64,000 bases of DNA from Actinocrinis puniceicyclus (GCF_018283645.1 NZ_JAGSXH010000013.1:24038-88037); one strand, 5' to 3'; shown: positions 40,124 to 49,162, counted from the first letter of the stretch. The notes: generated by a model not told the origin, from the letters alone. Numbers and translations: made by a program.

Positions 40124-41449
40124 ATGGGACGAGGGAAACAGCGACCGATCGCGGAGCAGCGCGGGCAGGGCGAGTACACGTGGCGGGTGAAGTGGCCGAC
40201 GCCGCGGCGCTCGCCGAAGACCGGCCGCATCCTCTACGACCAGGCCTCGGGATTCGCCACCGAGGACGACGCGATGGATCACGGCTGGGAGCAGCTGGCG
40301 AAGATGCGCCTGGGCCGGTACACCGATCCGCGCAAGGCCGCGACGCCGCTTGAGGACTGGGTCGCGATCTGGCTCGACGCGCAGCCGCACTCGGCGAAAA
40401 CGGCGTCCACGCGCCGGCGCTACCTGCGCAATTTCATCCTGCCCGAGTTCGGCCACACGGCGCTCGCCGATATCAACCGGTTCGTCGTGCGCACCTGGGC
40501 GGGGCGCATGACCTGCGCGGAGGTCACGCGCAACCACGTCGTCGGCCTGCTCTCGACGATCCTGTCCGCCGCGGCGGACGCCGGGATGATCGACGCGAAC
40601 CCGATCTTCCGGCTCAAGCTGTCGAAGGCGGGCGCGCAGCGCGCGGCGGTGATGCGGGAGACCGAGCGGGTATGGGCGCTGCCGCAGCAGGCTGTGCCGA
40701 TCGCGCAGCGGCTGTGGGACTGCGGCCGGCGCGGTGACGCGCTGATGGTGCTCACCGCGGCGTTCGCCGGTCTGCGCTACGGCGAGCTGACGGCGCTGCA
40801 CGTCGACAACTGCTGTCTGATGCGCCGCGATGAGCTCGACGGGCGCCCGTGGGCCCGGTACGTGATCCGGATCGATCCGCAGGTGGGCGCGCTGCACGAG
40901 ACCACCGAGCTGGACGAGCAGGGTGTGGAGCGCACGCGTCTGTACCTCGGTCCGCCGAAGCCGCCCAACGGCGCGCGCGAGGTCGATGTGCCGGCGTTCC
41001 TGGCCGAGCTGCTGATCGAGCACGGCGCCCGGGTGCGGGCGCGCGCCGAGGCGCTGGGGCAGCGCGATCCGGCCCGCGGGCTCATGTTCGTCACGCCGCG
41101 CGGCTGCCTGTGGCGCCGCTCCAACTGGTCGGGCGTCATGCGCCCGGCGTGCGACGGGCGGCCGGCCAGGCCGCGCCGGCGCGGGACGGCCGGGGCCGCG
41201 GCGTGGGAGCCGCTGGTGCCCGGCCTCGAGCTGCACGGGCTGCGGCACGGGCACAGCACCGCGATGGAGGAGGACGAGATCGCGGACGTGCTGCGGGATC
41301 AGGTGATGGGGCACGAGGTGCCCAAGGAGCGCCGGGAGATGCGCAAGCGGTACACGCACGTCTCGGCGGTGATGCGCAGGAAGCGGCTCGACGCGTTGAC
41401 TGCGCGGTGGGAGAAGGTAGGCGGCCTGCAGCTGGGTGCGGCCGCGTGA
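40124..41449 (+). CDS. Tyrosine-type site-specific integrase
   Basis: 441 aa. N-terminal AP2-like arm-binding part, core-binding SAM-like domain (about 75-175), catalytic domain (about 190-425). Catalytic Arg in FAGLRYGEL (R218), HxxR in HGLRHGHS (H371, R374), and the nucleophile Tyr in KRYTHVSAVM (Y410). Ends 74 bp from the right att copy and tRNA-Arg, the normal place for an element that uses the tRNA 3' end. Catalyses integration, and excision with the Xis at 37.9 kb. Confidence 0.95.
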   Translation: MGRGKQRPIAEQRGQGEYTWRVKWPTPRRSPKTGRILYDQASGFATEDDAMDHGWEQLAKMRLGRYTDPRKAATPLEDWVAIWLDAQPHSAKTASTRRRYLRNFILPEFGHTALADINRFVVRTWAGRMTCAEVTRNHVVGLLSTILSAAADAGMIDANPIFRLKLSKAGAQRAAVMRETERVWALPQQAVPIAQRLWDCGRRGDALMVLTAAFAGLRYGELTALHVDNCCLMRRDELDGRPWARYVIRIDPQVGALHETTELDEQGVERTRLYLGPPKPPNGAREVDVPAFLAELLIEHGARVRARAEALGQRDPARGLMFVTPRGCLWRRSNWSGVMRPACDGRPARPRRRGTAGAAAWEPLVPGLELHGLRHGHSTAMEEDEIADVLRDQVMGHEVPKERREMRKRYTHVSAVMRRKRLDALTARWEKVGGLQLGAAA

Positions 41450-41522
41450 CGTATCCCATCCGTATCCCAAACGGCCCTTCCGGGCCGGGTGTGAGGAAGC
41501 GGGTTACTGGCGTCTTGCTGTG

Positions 41523-41565
41523 GTGCCCACGGCGCGATTCGAACGCGCGACACCCGCTTTAGGAG
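41523..41565. repeat. Right attachment-site copy, within the intact tRNA-Arg
   Basis: Perfect 43-bp match to 10546-10588. It overlaps the 3' half of tRNA-Arg plus one base, so the crossover lies in the anticodon-to-T-arm interval. Confidence 0.97.
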
Positions 41566-41596
41566 AGCGGTGCTCTATCCCCTGAGCTACGTGGGC
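41524..41596 (-). tRNA. tRNA-Arg (anticodon CCU)
   Basis: 73 nt. 7-bp acceptor GCCCACG/CGTGGGC, D stem GCTC/GAGC, anticodon stem CCGCT/AGCGG with loop CTCCTAA (anticodon CCU), T stem GCGCG/CGCGC with TTCGAAT, discriminator A. No CCA encoded. It stays functional because integration restores its 3' half. Confidence 0.97.
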
Positions 41597-42062
41597 GGGA
41601 TGTGCTGAAAACCTTGATGGAAATCGCTGGGACCAGCGCCCGGGCAATCTTCGATCTTGGTTCTCGGCGACTCCTGCGATTGTCCGATCGCGGGCAGATG
41701 GCAGATCCTCTGCCAGTGCTGTCCCGTGAGCGGACTGCGGACAGCTTACAGGCTGGCGTCCTAGATCTTGAACTGCGTTTGCTGCGTTTGCTGTGCTTGA
41801 GGCGTGTGAACCGCCCCGGAGTGGTTGGTCCGGATGCTCGACGAAGACCAAGTGTCAGCTGACGGCGCTGGGACACAGCTCGAGGCGAGGGTGGCCCCGT
41901 ACGGTCCGACCCCCGGCGCACCCCTGTTGCCGCCGGGGGCCTGACGGTGCCCGCCGCGATCAGTCGTCTTCGGTGAGGATGAGGCGTGCGACAGGGCCGC
42001 CCGCAGTCAAGGACTCGACGCCCTCGAGTCTTCCGGGAGGCCCTGTTCCTACCGTCTCTCAG
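41597..42062. other. Gene-poor stretch upstream of tRNA-Arg
   Basis: 466 bp with no convincing reading frame. It holds a 9-bp hairpin cccccggcg/cgccggggg (41910-41918, 41931-41939), without a T tract. The tRNA promoter should be near 41600-41640, but I see no clear boxes. Confidence 0.5.
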
Positions 42063-42569
42063 CTAATTCCAGGACCACCACTGGTAGTCGTCGTTCGCGT
42101 TGCAGGGATAGGACATCAGGCCGTTCCAGTTGCTGCCTGAGTCCAGGCAGTAGCCCGTTTGCATATTCTTGAACTGATAGTAGGCCCGTCCATCACTCAA
42201 TGTTCCGATGTAGGTGGCCTGCCACTGCTGCCAGTTGCCCCCGTTGCACGAGAAGAGGCCGGTGCTCTGCCCCTCGTCAACGCATTGCCCAGCACCGTCT
42301 CGGAACTGATACGTCCAGCTGGAGGAGATGTCCGTCCAGATCTGGACCGGCGATCCGTTGCAGTCCCACGCGCTCAACCACCCACCGCCACCATCCATGC
42401 ACTGCGCCTTGTGGTGGTTGTACATCTCCCCGTTGCGCCACGACGCGCTCGCCGTCCCGCTTGACGTCGTCACCAGCAGCAGCGCCAGTGCAGGGGCAAG
42501 CGCGAGTGCGCCCATCCGCAACCAGCGCGACTTCGCTGCTCGCGTCGCAGCTTCTTTCCGCCGGAACAT
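42063..42569 (-). CDS. Secreted ricin-B-like lectin
   Basis: 168 aa. Sec-type signal peptide (basic start, LALAPALALLLVTTSSGTASA, cleavage near 43), then a small beta-trefoil-like domain with repeated Cys/Trp motifs (KAQCMDGGGGWLSAWDCNG, GQCVDEGQSTGLFSCNGG, TGYCLDSGSNWNGLMSYPCN), three trefoil-type repeats. Binds carbohydrate outside the cell. Stand-alone gene just outside the element. Confidence 0.8.
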   Translation of the reverse strand: MFRRKEAATRAAKSRWLRMGALALAPALALLLVTTSSGTASASWRNGEMYNHHKAQCMDGGGGWLSAWDCNGSPVQIWTDISSSWTYQFRDGAGQCVDEGQSTGLFSCNGGNWQQWQATYIGTLSDGRAYYQFKNMQTGYCLDSGSNWNGLMSYPCNANDDYQWWSWN

Positions 42570-42770
42570 GGTCCGTCCCTCCCGTAAGGCTTCGATTCGA
42601 CCTTCGAAGCGGTAAGCGTCGCCGGCCCGCACTGCCAGCTGCTTCAGCGTTACGGCTGATCGCCGGCAACCTCGTCTGCGAGCCGCTGTCCGTGACGGGC
42701 GCCGCAGATCCACCATCGCCCGCGAGCGTCAGAGCGGCCAGGCTTTTGCGCGAGCATGCAAAAGGTCTGA

Positions 42771-43127
42771 GCAAACTCACGGGGGCGCGGGGGTGCCGGG
42801 CTGATCAGGATCGGGCTCACGACGGATGCACTCGAGCGGCTGCGGGTCGCCGACGCACCCGCCTTCGGATACGAACTCGCGCTGAGCGGGCTCAACCGGC
42901 CGGTCCGGGCCAGCGGCGGAAGACTGGCGGCGTGGCGACTGGAGGTCGCCCACGCCTGGAACCCGGCCGCAGCAGACTGTTCGATCTACACGCTCGTCTA
43001 CATGCCGGCGCTCTTCGATCAGATCACCCACGCGACGTCGTCAGGGCTCGATCCTCAGTCGCCACCGGTCATCGGCGCTGACCTGGCGGGCACGGGATTC
43101 CCCGCTCCGGTCCAAGGCGCGCAGTAG
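42771..43127 (+). pseudogene. Coding-like frame with no start codon
   Basis: From the TGA at 42768-42770 the frame is open to the TAG at 43125-43127 with good GC3 bias. It reads LIRIGLTTDALERLRVADAP ... AWRLEVAHAWNPAAADCSIY. There is no ATG, GTG or TTG before residue 70, so it looks like a 5'-truncated gene. No family recognised. Confidence 0.4.
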
Positions 43128-43483
43128 CGGTCGGGGCCCTCGCGGTGCCGCGTCACGGCGGTGCCGCGTCACGACAGCCGGCACCAAGTGCGGCCCCGGA
43201 GTCGCGCTTTCTGACTGACCGGATCGCCGGCGCCGTTCCGGTTAAGTGATATCTCTATATACTCGGCTTTCGTGGACACGGGCACGGTTCGGCGCTGGAA
43301 CCGAGGTGGTTCGAATGCACATCGCGACGCGGGGCGAAGCGAGACCCGCGAGAGCGAGGCGCGCGCTCGCGGCTGTGCCGGCCTCCCGGGTGGCGCTGCG
43401 CGGGGAGAACGCGGCGGTGGCGGTCGACGGTGCCTTCACGCGCGCCGTCACGCGTGCTGGCACGCCCTACACGTAAGCGGCTC
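43128..43483. other. Upstream region of the RHH gene, with an operator half-site
   Basis: No firm gene. It contains taagtgatatctctatat at 43243-43260, matching the palindrome before the ABC operon, followed by an A+T-rich box (ctatatactcgg) that could be a -10 region. Confidence 0.5.
43244..43253. promoter_or_regulatory. RHH operator half-site AAGTGATATC (autoregulation candidate)
   Basis: Matches the left 10 bases of the perfect palindrome at 43787-43800. It lies 230 bp upstream of the RHH start, next to an A+T-rich promoter-like region. Confidence 0.5.
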
Positions 43484-43792
43484 ATGACCGGTGGACGCAA
43501 GAACATCCTGCTGCGGCTCGACGCCGCAGTGCACGACGCTCTGGTGCGATGGGCGGGCGACGAGTTGCGCAGCACCACCGCGCAGATCGAACTGCTGCTG
43601 CGCCGCGCCCTGGCGGATGCCGGACGCCTGCCTCACGACGTCGGCGACCTGCCCCGGCGCGGCCGGCCGCCCAGGAACGCGACCGAACCGGCGCGGCCCG
43701 GGGCCGAACAGCCCGGCGGCGCCGGCGATCGATCCGATCCGGTCACGGCAGTTGACGTCGGCGGCGCCGTTGACCCGCCCCCGCTAAAGTGA
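43484..43792 (+). CDS. Ribbon-helix-helix (Arc/MetJ-like) regulator
   Basis: 102 aa. Strand KNILLRLDAAVHDALVRWAG then helix ELRSTTAQIELLLRRALADA is the Arc-type RHH; the rest is a disordered Pro/Gly tail. The gene ends inside the operator preceding the ABC transporter, so it probably represses that operon and itself. Confidence 0.75.
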   Translation: MTGGRKNILLRLDAAVHDALVRWAGDELRSTTAQIELLLRRALADAGRLPHDVGDLPRRGRPPRNATEPARPGAEQPGGAGDRSDPVTAVDVGGAVDPPPLK

Positions 43793-43800
43793 TATCACTT
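43787..43800. promoter_or_regulatory. Perfect palindrome AAGTGATATCACTT at the ABC operon start
   Basis: 14-bp perfect palindrome overlapping the 3' end of the RHH gene and lying 6 bp before GTG 43806. A half-copy lies before the RHH gene. Likely the RHH protein's binding site. Confidence 0.7.
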
Positions 43801-43805
43801 AAAGC

Positions 43806-44837
43806 GTGATAGCAGGCAGACGCCATGCTGAGCGCCTGCGTCAGGCGCACAGCGGGACCGCACAGGTGGTCCCATCCCCCGACGCGCGAGCGCGCGGCAC
43901 GGCCGCGCTCGTAGCGGAGGGACTGACCAAACGGTTCGGCGCGCGCACCGCGTTCGAAGAGGTCTCCTTCAGCGTCGACCACGGCGAAGTGTTCGGCTTC
44001 CTCGGTCCCAACGGCGCCGGCAAGACCACCACCGTGCGCACCCTGGGCACCCTGCTGACCCCGAGCGCGGGCTCTGCGACGGTCGCGGGGCTGCCGCTGA
44101 CCGCGGACAACGGCGTCGAGATCCGCCGCCGCATCGCGATCATGCCGGAATCCCCGGGCCTTTACCTGCGTCTGAGCGTGGCCGAGAACCTCGCGTTCTT
44201 CGCCGGCCTCTACGAGTTGCCCGACGCCCGCGAACGCATCACCCGCGCCCTGCGCGCGGTCAACCTGGTCGACCGCGCCGACGAGACCTGCCGCTCGCTG
44301 TCCAAGGGCCTACGCCAACGCGTCGGACTGGCCAGAGCCCTGCTCAGCGACCCGCAAGTGCTCTTCCTCGACGAGCCGACCTCCGGCCTCGACCCGGTCG
44401 CCGCCGGCGTGGTGCACGACCTGATCGACGGGCTGCGCAAGCGCGGCGTCACGATCTTCCTGACCACCCACCGGCTGGCCGAGGCCGAGCGTCTGTGCGA
44501 CCGCGTCGCCATCATGAACACCACCGTGCGCCTGGTCGGCCGACCCGACGAACTGCGCGAACGGCTGTTCGCCAGAAGCCTTGAGATCAAGACCCGCGAA
44601 CCCCTGGCCGACCCGGAGCGCGTCCTCTCCGGTCTCGCGGGCGTCGAGAGTTGGCAGCGGTCCGCGGACGGCACCTACGTACTCACCGTCACCGACCCCG
44701 ACCTGGCCGCGCCCGCGGCGGCCAGGGCACTGGTGGCCGCCGACGCGGACCTGCTCTCCCTCAGCCCGTCGCGCCACACCCTCGAAGACGTCTACCTCCA
44801 GCTGATCGACACGGACGTGGAGGCGCAGACCCGATGA
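43806..44837 (+). CDS. ABC transporter ATPase (drug/Na+ exporter type)
   Basis: 343 aa as drawn. Walker A GPNGAGKTT, Q loop MPESPGLY, signature LSKGLRQR, Walker B VLFLDEPTSGLD, H loop TTHR, plus a C-terminal domain after residue 245. CcmA/NatA-type. The start is uncertain: GTG 43806 lies 6 bp after the operator, whereas GTG 43866 (VVPSPDARARG) would leave room for a leader. Coupled to the permease by ATGA. Confidence 0.85.
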   Translation: MIAGRRHAERLRQAHSGTAQVVPSPDARARGTAALVAEGLTKRFGARTAFEEVSFSVDHGEVFGFLGPNGAGKTTTVRTLGTLLTPSAGSATVAGLPLTADNGVEIRRRIAIMPESPGLYLRLSVAENLAFFAGLYELPDARERITRALRAVNLVDRADETCRSLSKGLRQRVGLARALLSDPQVLFLDEPTSGLDPVAAGVVHDLIDGLRKRGVTIFLTTHRLAEAERLCDRVAIMNTTVRLVGRPDELRERLFARSLEIKTREPLADPERVLSGLAGVESWQRSADGTYVLTVTDPDLAAPAAARALVAADADLLSLSPSRHTLEDVYLQLIDTDVEAQTR

Positions 44838-45946
44838 CGCTCAGCGCGATCCGCGTCCGCGCCGTCGTGCGCAAGGAACTGCGCGACTACCGGCGCAACC
44901 GTTTCATCGCGGTCACCATGACCGTGATGCCGCTGATCTTCGTGGCCCTGCCGATCACCGACATCTTCACCCTCGCCGCGTCCGCTCCGGCCGACAAGAT
45001 CGACAAGATCGTCGGCCTGACCGTGCTCTACCTCCTACTCATCCCCGCCGTGGTCCCGGCCGCGGTCGCCGCCTACGCGATCGTCGGCGAGCGCGAGCAG
45101 GGCACCCTTGAACCGGTGCTGACCACTCCGGTACGCCGCGAGGAGTTCCTGCTCGGCAAGGCTCTGGCCGCCCTGGTCCCCACCATCGCGATCTCCTACG
45201 CGATGTACGGGGTCTTCCTCGGCGCCGTCGCGGCCTTCGCGCGCCCGAACGTGGCCTCAGACGTCTTCCAAGCCCCCAGAATCCTGACTCAACTGCTGTT
45301 CACCCCGTTGCTGGCGGGCTGGTCGATCTGGGTGGGCATCGCGATCTCGGCCCGTTCCAGCGACGTACGCGTCGCCCAGCAGATCGGCACCCTCGCCAGT
45401 CTCCCCCCGCTCGCCGTCACCTCGCTGATGGGCTTCGGCGTGATCAAGCCCACGCTCGCCCTGGCGCTCGCCCTCGGCGCGGGCCTGCTGGCGATCGATC
45501 TGCTCGCCTGGCGACTGGTGGCGACCATATTCGACCGCGAACGCCTGGTCACCGGGAGCAAGGCGAGCTCGCGCAGACTGAAACTGAACGCGGTCCCCCG
45601 GGCGGCGAAACCCGCCCGGGGGAACGAGCCCGCGACGAGCGCGGTCCTCAGACTCGAACGCACGATGCCCACCAACCGCATCGACAGCAGAAGATCCTGG
45701 CAGGTCCACCTCGACGGCGAACCTGTGGGCACGATCGCACGCAACGACGTGCTCGACCTGCCCATCGACCCCGGGCGTCACACGCTCCGGCTCACGTCCA
45801 CGGGCCGTCGCGGCAGCCCGCTACGCCCCTTCGACGCGGACGACGAATCGATGACCCGGTTCACCTGCCATCCCCAGCCGCTCTGGCCGCTCCTGCTCAT
45901 GGCACTCGCCGTTCCCGACCGTTGGATCGTCCTCAAACAACGCTGA
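44834..45946 (+). CDS. ABC-2 permease with a fused C-terminal domain
   Basis: 370 aa. Six hydrophobic segments over residues 25-245 with the ABC2 motif 'REQGTLEPVLTTPVRREEFLLGK' (split here: the stretch near residue 90). The last 110 residues (about 275-370, WQVHLDGEPVGTIARNDVLD ... GRHTLRLTSTG) form a separate soluble beta domain ending in a short hydrophobic stretch. ATGA overlap with the ATPase. Exports an unknown small molecule or lipid. Confidence 0.8.
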   Translation: MTLSAIRVRAVVRKELRDYRRNRFIAVTMTVMPLIFVALPITDIFTLAASAPADKIDKIVGLTVLYLLLIPAVVPAAVAAYAIVGEREQGTLEPVLTTPVRREEFLLGKALAALVPTIAISYAMYGVFLGAVAAFARPNVASDVFQAPRILTQLLFTPLLAGWSIWVGIAISARSSDVRVAQQIGTLASLPPLAVTSLMGFGVIKPTLALALALGAGLLAIDLLAWRLVATIFDRERLVTGSKASSRRLKLNAVPRAAKPARGNEPATSAVLRLERTMPTNRIDSRRSWQVHLDGEPVGTIARNDVLDLPIDPGRHTLRLTSTGRRGSPLRPFDADDESMTRFTCHPQPLWPLLLMALAVPDRWIVLKQR

Positions 45947-45990
45947 AACGCCGGGTTCGATCCGCACGCCCCGAGCGTCGCTCGCGTGGC

Positions 45991-46833
45991 TCAGTCGAGC
46001 ACGCGCACGGAGGATCGCTCGGGCTCGCGCACCGGCACGGGCTCGCGCGCCGGGGTCGGTTGCCGCTGGATGTCAGCCCCCGTCCTCGCGAGGTAGGCGA
46101 CCATGGCGAAGATCAGCAGACCCAGGGCGAGGACGACGGGGCCGTCGCCGAACCCGAGGCCGCTGGCGCTCCTGGGCTTGCCGAAGGCGTCGGCGAGCGA
46201 GGCACCGAGAGGCCGGGTGATCACGTAGGCGGCCCAGAAGCAGAAGATCGGGTTCCAGCGCAACCACCGGTAGCCCGCGGCGGGCACCGCGATCAGCGCC
46301 GCGAACAGTGCCGCCGAGGACAGGTAGCCCAAGTGAAGTGTGTACGCCGTGAAGTCGCCCAGCGCGGTACCCATGGCGAAGGTGGCGACGACGGCCGCCC
46401 AGTAGAACAGTTCGCGGCGCGCAGTGTCGATGCTGTGGATCGACAGCGTCTTCTCGGTGGCCCGCCAGCTGGCGAACACGGCGGCGAGTGTCACGGCGTA
46501 GAGCAGCGAGGAGACCGGGTAAGGCACGCCGAGCGCGACGTGTAGCACGTCGGCAGCCATGGTGCCGAAGATCCCGACCATGACGACGGCGAACCAATAT
46601 GTCCACGCGCCGTAGCGTGCCGCGCGCAACTGCAGGACGAGCGCGAGGACGAACCCGGCGAAGCCGAGCAGCACGGCCAGCTGCGGGGCCATCGCGTTGA
46701 CGAGATAGTCGGAGGTCGACTCGCCCATGGCCGTCGAGAGCCCCTTGATGATCCAGAAGGCGGCCGTGATCTCGGGGACCCTCAGGGCGCCCGCGGCGGT
46801 CAACCACGAGCGACGTCGCGCAGTGCCCGTCAC
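45991..46833 (-). CDS. COG4705/DUF347-like membrane protein
   Basis: 280 aa from GTG 46833. About seven or eight transmembrane segments; repeated motif (PEITAAFWIIKGLSTAMGES; GDFTAYTLHLGY) matches the COG4705 family of membrane proteins, some of them linked to Mn2+/metal handling. Single gene. Confidence 0.75.
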   Translation of the reverse strand: MTGTARRRSWLTAAGALRVPEITAAFWIIKGLSTAMGESTSDYLVNAMAPQLAVLLGFAGFVLALVLQLRAARYGAWTYWFAVVMVGIFGTMAADVLHVALGVPYPVSSLLYAVTLAAVFASWRATEKTLSIHSIDTARRELFYWAAVVATFAMGTALGDFTAYTLHLGYLSSAALFAALIAVPAAGYRWLRWNPIFCFWAAYVITRPLGASLADAFGKPRSASGLGFGDGPVVLALGLLIFAMVAYLARTGADIQRQPTPAREPVPVREPERSSVRVLD

Positions 46834-47136
46834 GCTTGCTCCTCGCTTCCCGCCACGCACCTGCGCCTGGTCGATGATCGAGTGTTGCCTCGCACGGTCT
46901 CACTCCTTGGTGCGCCGGTCGGATGCGCTGACCGCAGGTTCAGCGCCAGGCCGGAAGGTCGGCCGGGTCCCTGGATATTCTGCACGCCTTCACCTCCCCA
47001 CAGCGCGCCGCGTACCGCTGCCGTGCCGAAGCGTTGGTTCGTCGGCTGTTCAGGACTCGCTCACAGCTGCCGGCAACTGAACCAGAGCCCGAACGGCCTG
47101 TCCGGTGGGCCAGCAGAACGCCGGCCGGACGGACCG
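46834..47136. other. 303-bp intergenic region
   Basis: Upstream of the COG4705 gene and downstream of the ammonia-lyase homologue. No gene seen. No clear hairpin with T tract. Confidence 0.5.
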
Positions 47137-48675
47137 TCAGGCCATCTGGCCCGGCGGATCAGACGGTACGGCCGCGGCCAGGCTCGGTAGCAGCGCCACG
47201 GCCTGGAGCACGTCAGGGGTCGTGGACCGGTCGGCGGTGCGCGCATCGAGGAGTTCGACGATCGCGTAAAGCTGTGCCAAGGGCGTGCCGGGGGAGGGCT
47301 TGAGGCCGCGAAGCCGCAGCGTCCGCAGCGCGCCGACCAGTTCCGTGGCGAGAATCAGGCGCAGGGCCTCCGCGGCGCGCGCGGTCTGGCGCGCCGACTG
47401 GCTCGTGAACGGCGAGTGATCCTCGACGCCCCGCGAGAGGGTGGCATGCCCGAGGCCCGCCGGCATCGCCGCGTTGCGCAGTTCCGAGAGCGCGTCGTGC
47501 GCCGCGTTCTCCAGGATCATCACGCCTGAGCTGGCCGGTTCGCCGTCCGCGAGGAAGGGGCGCAGCCCGGTGAACTCCGGATGGAACATCAGATCCAGCC
47601 TCGCGAGGGACAGCTGCCCGGTGGACAGCAACGCCAGGTTGAGCGCGTCGAGCGACTGCGTGAGCAGCGCCTGGTGGAATCCGCCGTGATGAAAGACGGC
47701 CTCGTCGGCTTCCCCTCCGGCTTCCGCTCCGCCCTCCGGGCCCGTGACGAACAGAGGATTTTCGGAAGCGACGTTGACTTCGACCCGCAGCACCCGTTCG
47801 GTCGACTCAAGGGCTTCGAGCGCCGCACCGTGGACCTGGGGGATACAGCGCAACGCGAAAGGGTCCTGAATGCGCGCCGCCTTGACGCTCTGCCCGGCGA
47901 GCAGCGCCCGCACGATGCGGGCCGAACGCATCAGGCCGGGGTGCGGTCGGCGCTGATGCACGGCCTCGTCGAAAGGTTCGGTGGACCCGTCGAGTGCGAA
48001 GACGCTGAGGGCGGCCACGGCATGGGCGGAGCTGATCCAGCGCGACGCCTCATGCCAGGCAAGGCAACTGCGGCCGATCGTCAGAGCGCTGCTGCTCATC
48101 AACGCGAGCGCGTCACCGGAGGTGATGGTCACGGCGGCGGGCGCCGCAGGCTGCCGGTCCGTGCTCCGCGCGGCGGTCGGGTCCGTGTCGGCACGCCACG
48201 GGGCTTCCCCGATGAGGGTGAGGCCGAGTTCCGCGAGAGCGGTCAGGTCGGCGGTACCGAGACCGCCGTACTCGCGGATCTCGGGGAGGGCGCCGGCGTC
48301 GAGCGCCTGGACGATCGCCTCGATTATCTGCGCGCGCAGGCCGGCGCCCCCGGCCAGCAACTGGTTGGCGCGCACCGCGAGCATGGCGCGGGTGGCCTCG
48401 GCCTCGATGGGGCGCCCGATCCCGCCGGCGTGGCTGCGCAACAGCCGCACACCGTGTTCCAGATCGCCGTCCGCGACCCGTTGCGTCCGGTTCGCGCCGA
48501 CGCCGGTGGTTCGGCCGTAGACCGGTCGGCGCGCGGCGATACGCTCGGCCGCTGCGGCGGCCGCTGCGGCGCGTGTCAGGGCCCGCGGCGCGATCTGCGC
48601 CCGTGCTTCCCCCCGGGCGAGCAGCACGACCTGCTCGGGGGTCAGCGACTGGCCGGTCAGCTCGATGTGTTCCAC
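47137..48675 (-). CDS. Aromatic amino-acid ammonia-lyase homologue lacking the MIO triad
   Basis: 512 aa from GTG 48675 (GTG/ATG alternatives at 48675 and 48696). HAL/PAL fold: YGRTTGVGANR near the N-terminus, Asn/Phe core motifs (SAENPLF-like 'ASENPLFV'), and C-terminal 'GVEDHSPFTSQSARQT'. But the A-S-G triad that cyclises to the MIO cofactor (normally GSVGASGDLAPL) is replaced by EYGGLGTADLTAL. Without MIO ordinary ammonia elimination is unlikely; it may be a mutase-like, binding or otherwise repurposed relative. Substrate unknown. Confidence 0.8.
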   Translation of the reverse strand: MEHIELTGQSLTPEQVVLLARGEARAQIAPRALTRAAAAAAAAERIAARRPVYGRTTGVGANRTQRVADGDLEHGVRLLRSHAGGIGRPIEAEATRAMLAVRANQLLAGGAGLRAQIIEAIVQALDAGALPEIREYGGLGTADLTALAELGLTLIGEAPWRADTDPTAARSTDRQPAAPAAVTITSGDALALMSSSALTIGRSCLAWHEASRWISSAHAVAALSVFALDGSTEPFDEAVHQRRPHPGLMRSARIVRALLAGQSVKAARIQDPFALRCIPQVHGAALEALESTERVLRVEVNVASENPLFVTGPEGGAEAGGEADEAVFHHGGFHQALLTQSLDALNLALLSTGQLSLARLDLMFHPEFTGLRPFLADGEPASSGVMILENAAHDALSELRNAAMPAGLGHATLSRGVEDHSPFTSQSARQTARAAEALRLILATELVGALRTLRLRGLKPSPGTPLAQLYAIVELLDARTADRSTTPDVLQAVALLPSLAAAVPSDPPGQMA

Positions 48676-48958
48676 GGACCGAATCCATCCCCTCACGGTG
48701 GCTGTTCACGGGTGCTTCGAACGCGGCCGTCGCGTTCTGGATGTGCGCTCCGCGAGGCGGCCGCACGGCTGCGTGCCCACCGCCCACTACGTGGGCCGGG
48801 TCACTTCGATGGAGCGCGGCCGGACAGCCCGGTTCGGCTGGCATCGGGAAACCGACGGCGGTCGGCGGCGCGTACGCCCATTTGTGGCAATCGTGGCATG
48901 GCAACGCCGCTCCGGTGCCACCCCGCGTTTAACGGCTCCGCTTAACATAGGAGGCGCT

Positions 48959-49159
48959 ATGGGTGACTGGGAAGACGACTGGGATGAGTCCTGGGGACGC
49001 GACGACCTGCCGGTCCTCACCTCCCCCTCCGGGCTGGAGCAGACGCGCGACGACATCGACGTCGGCTGGGGCGAACGCACGTGGAGCGATGCCCCAAGCG
49101 CCGATACCGAGGATCTGGAGCGCTTCCTGCGTGACCGGCCGCCGCACTACGGCGACTGA
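48959..49159 (+). CDS. Small acidic hypothetical protein
   Basis: 66 aa, very acidic and Trp-rich (MGDWEDDWDESWGRDDLPVL). Excellent ribosome site taggaggcgct before ATG 48959. The sequence is a family seen in actinomycetes, without known function. Confidence 0.7.
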   Translation: MGDWEDDWDESWGRDDLPVLTSPSGLEQTRDDIDVGWGERTWSDAPSADTEDLERFLRDRPPHYGD

Positions 49160-49162
49160 CGT

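Larger units (their letters stand above)
10546..41565. mobile_element. 31-kb integrated element with tail and lysis genes but no head genes
   Basis: Bounded by the perfect 43-bp duplication of the tRNA-Arg 3' half, with a tyrosine integrase next to the intact tRNA. It contains excisionase, XRE regulators, a replication initiator with internal iterons, exonucleases, a DNA methyltransferase, tape measure, distal tail, baseplate and fibre genes, endolysin and holins. I find no terminase, portal, protease, capsid, connector or major tail protein. A complete prophage of this type would normally be over 40 kb. It could be a satellite, a domesticated particle locus or a deleted prophage. Confidence 0.92.
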
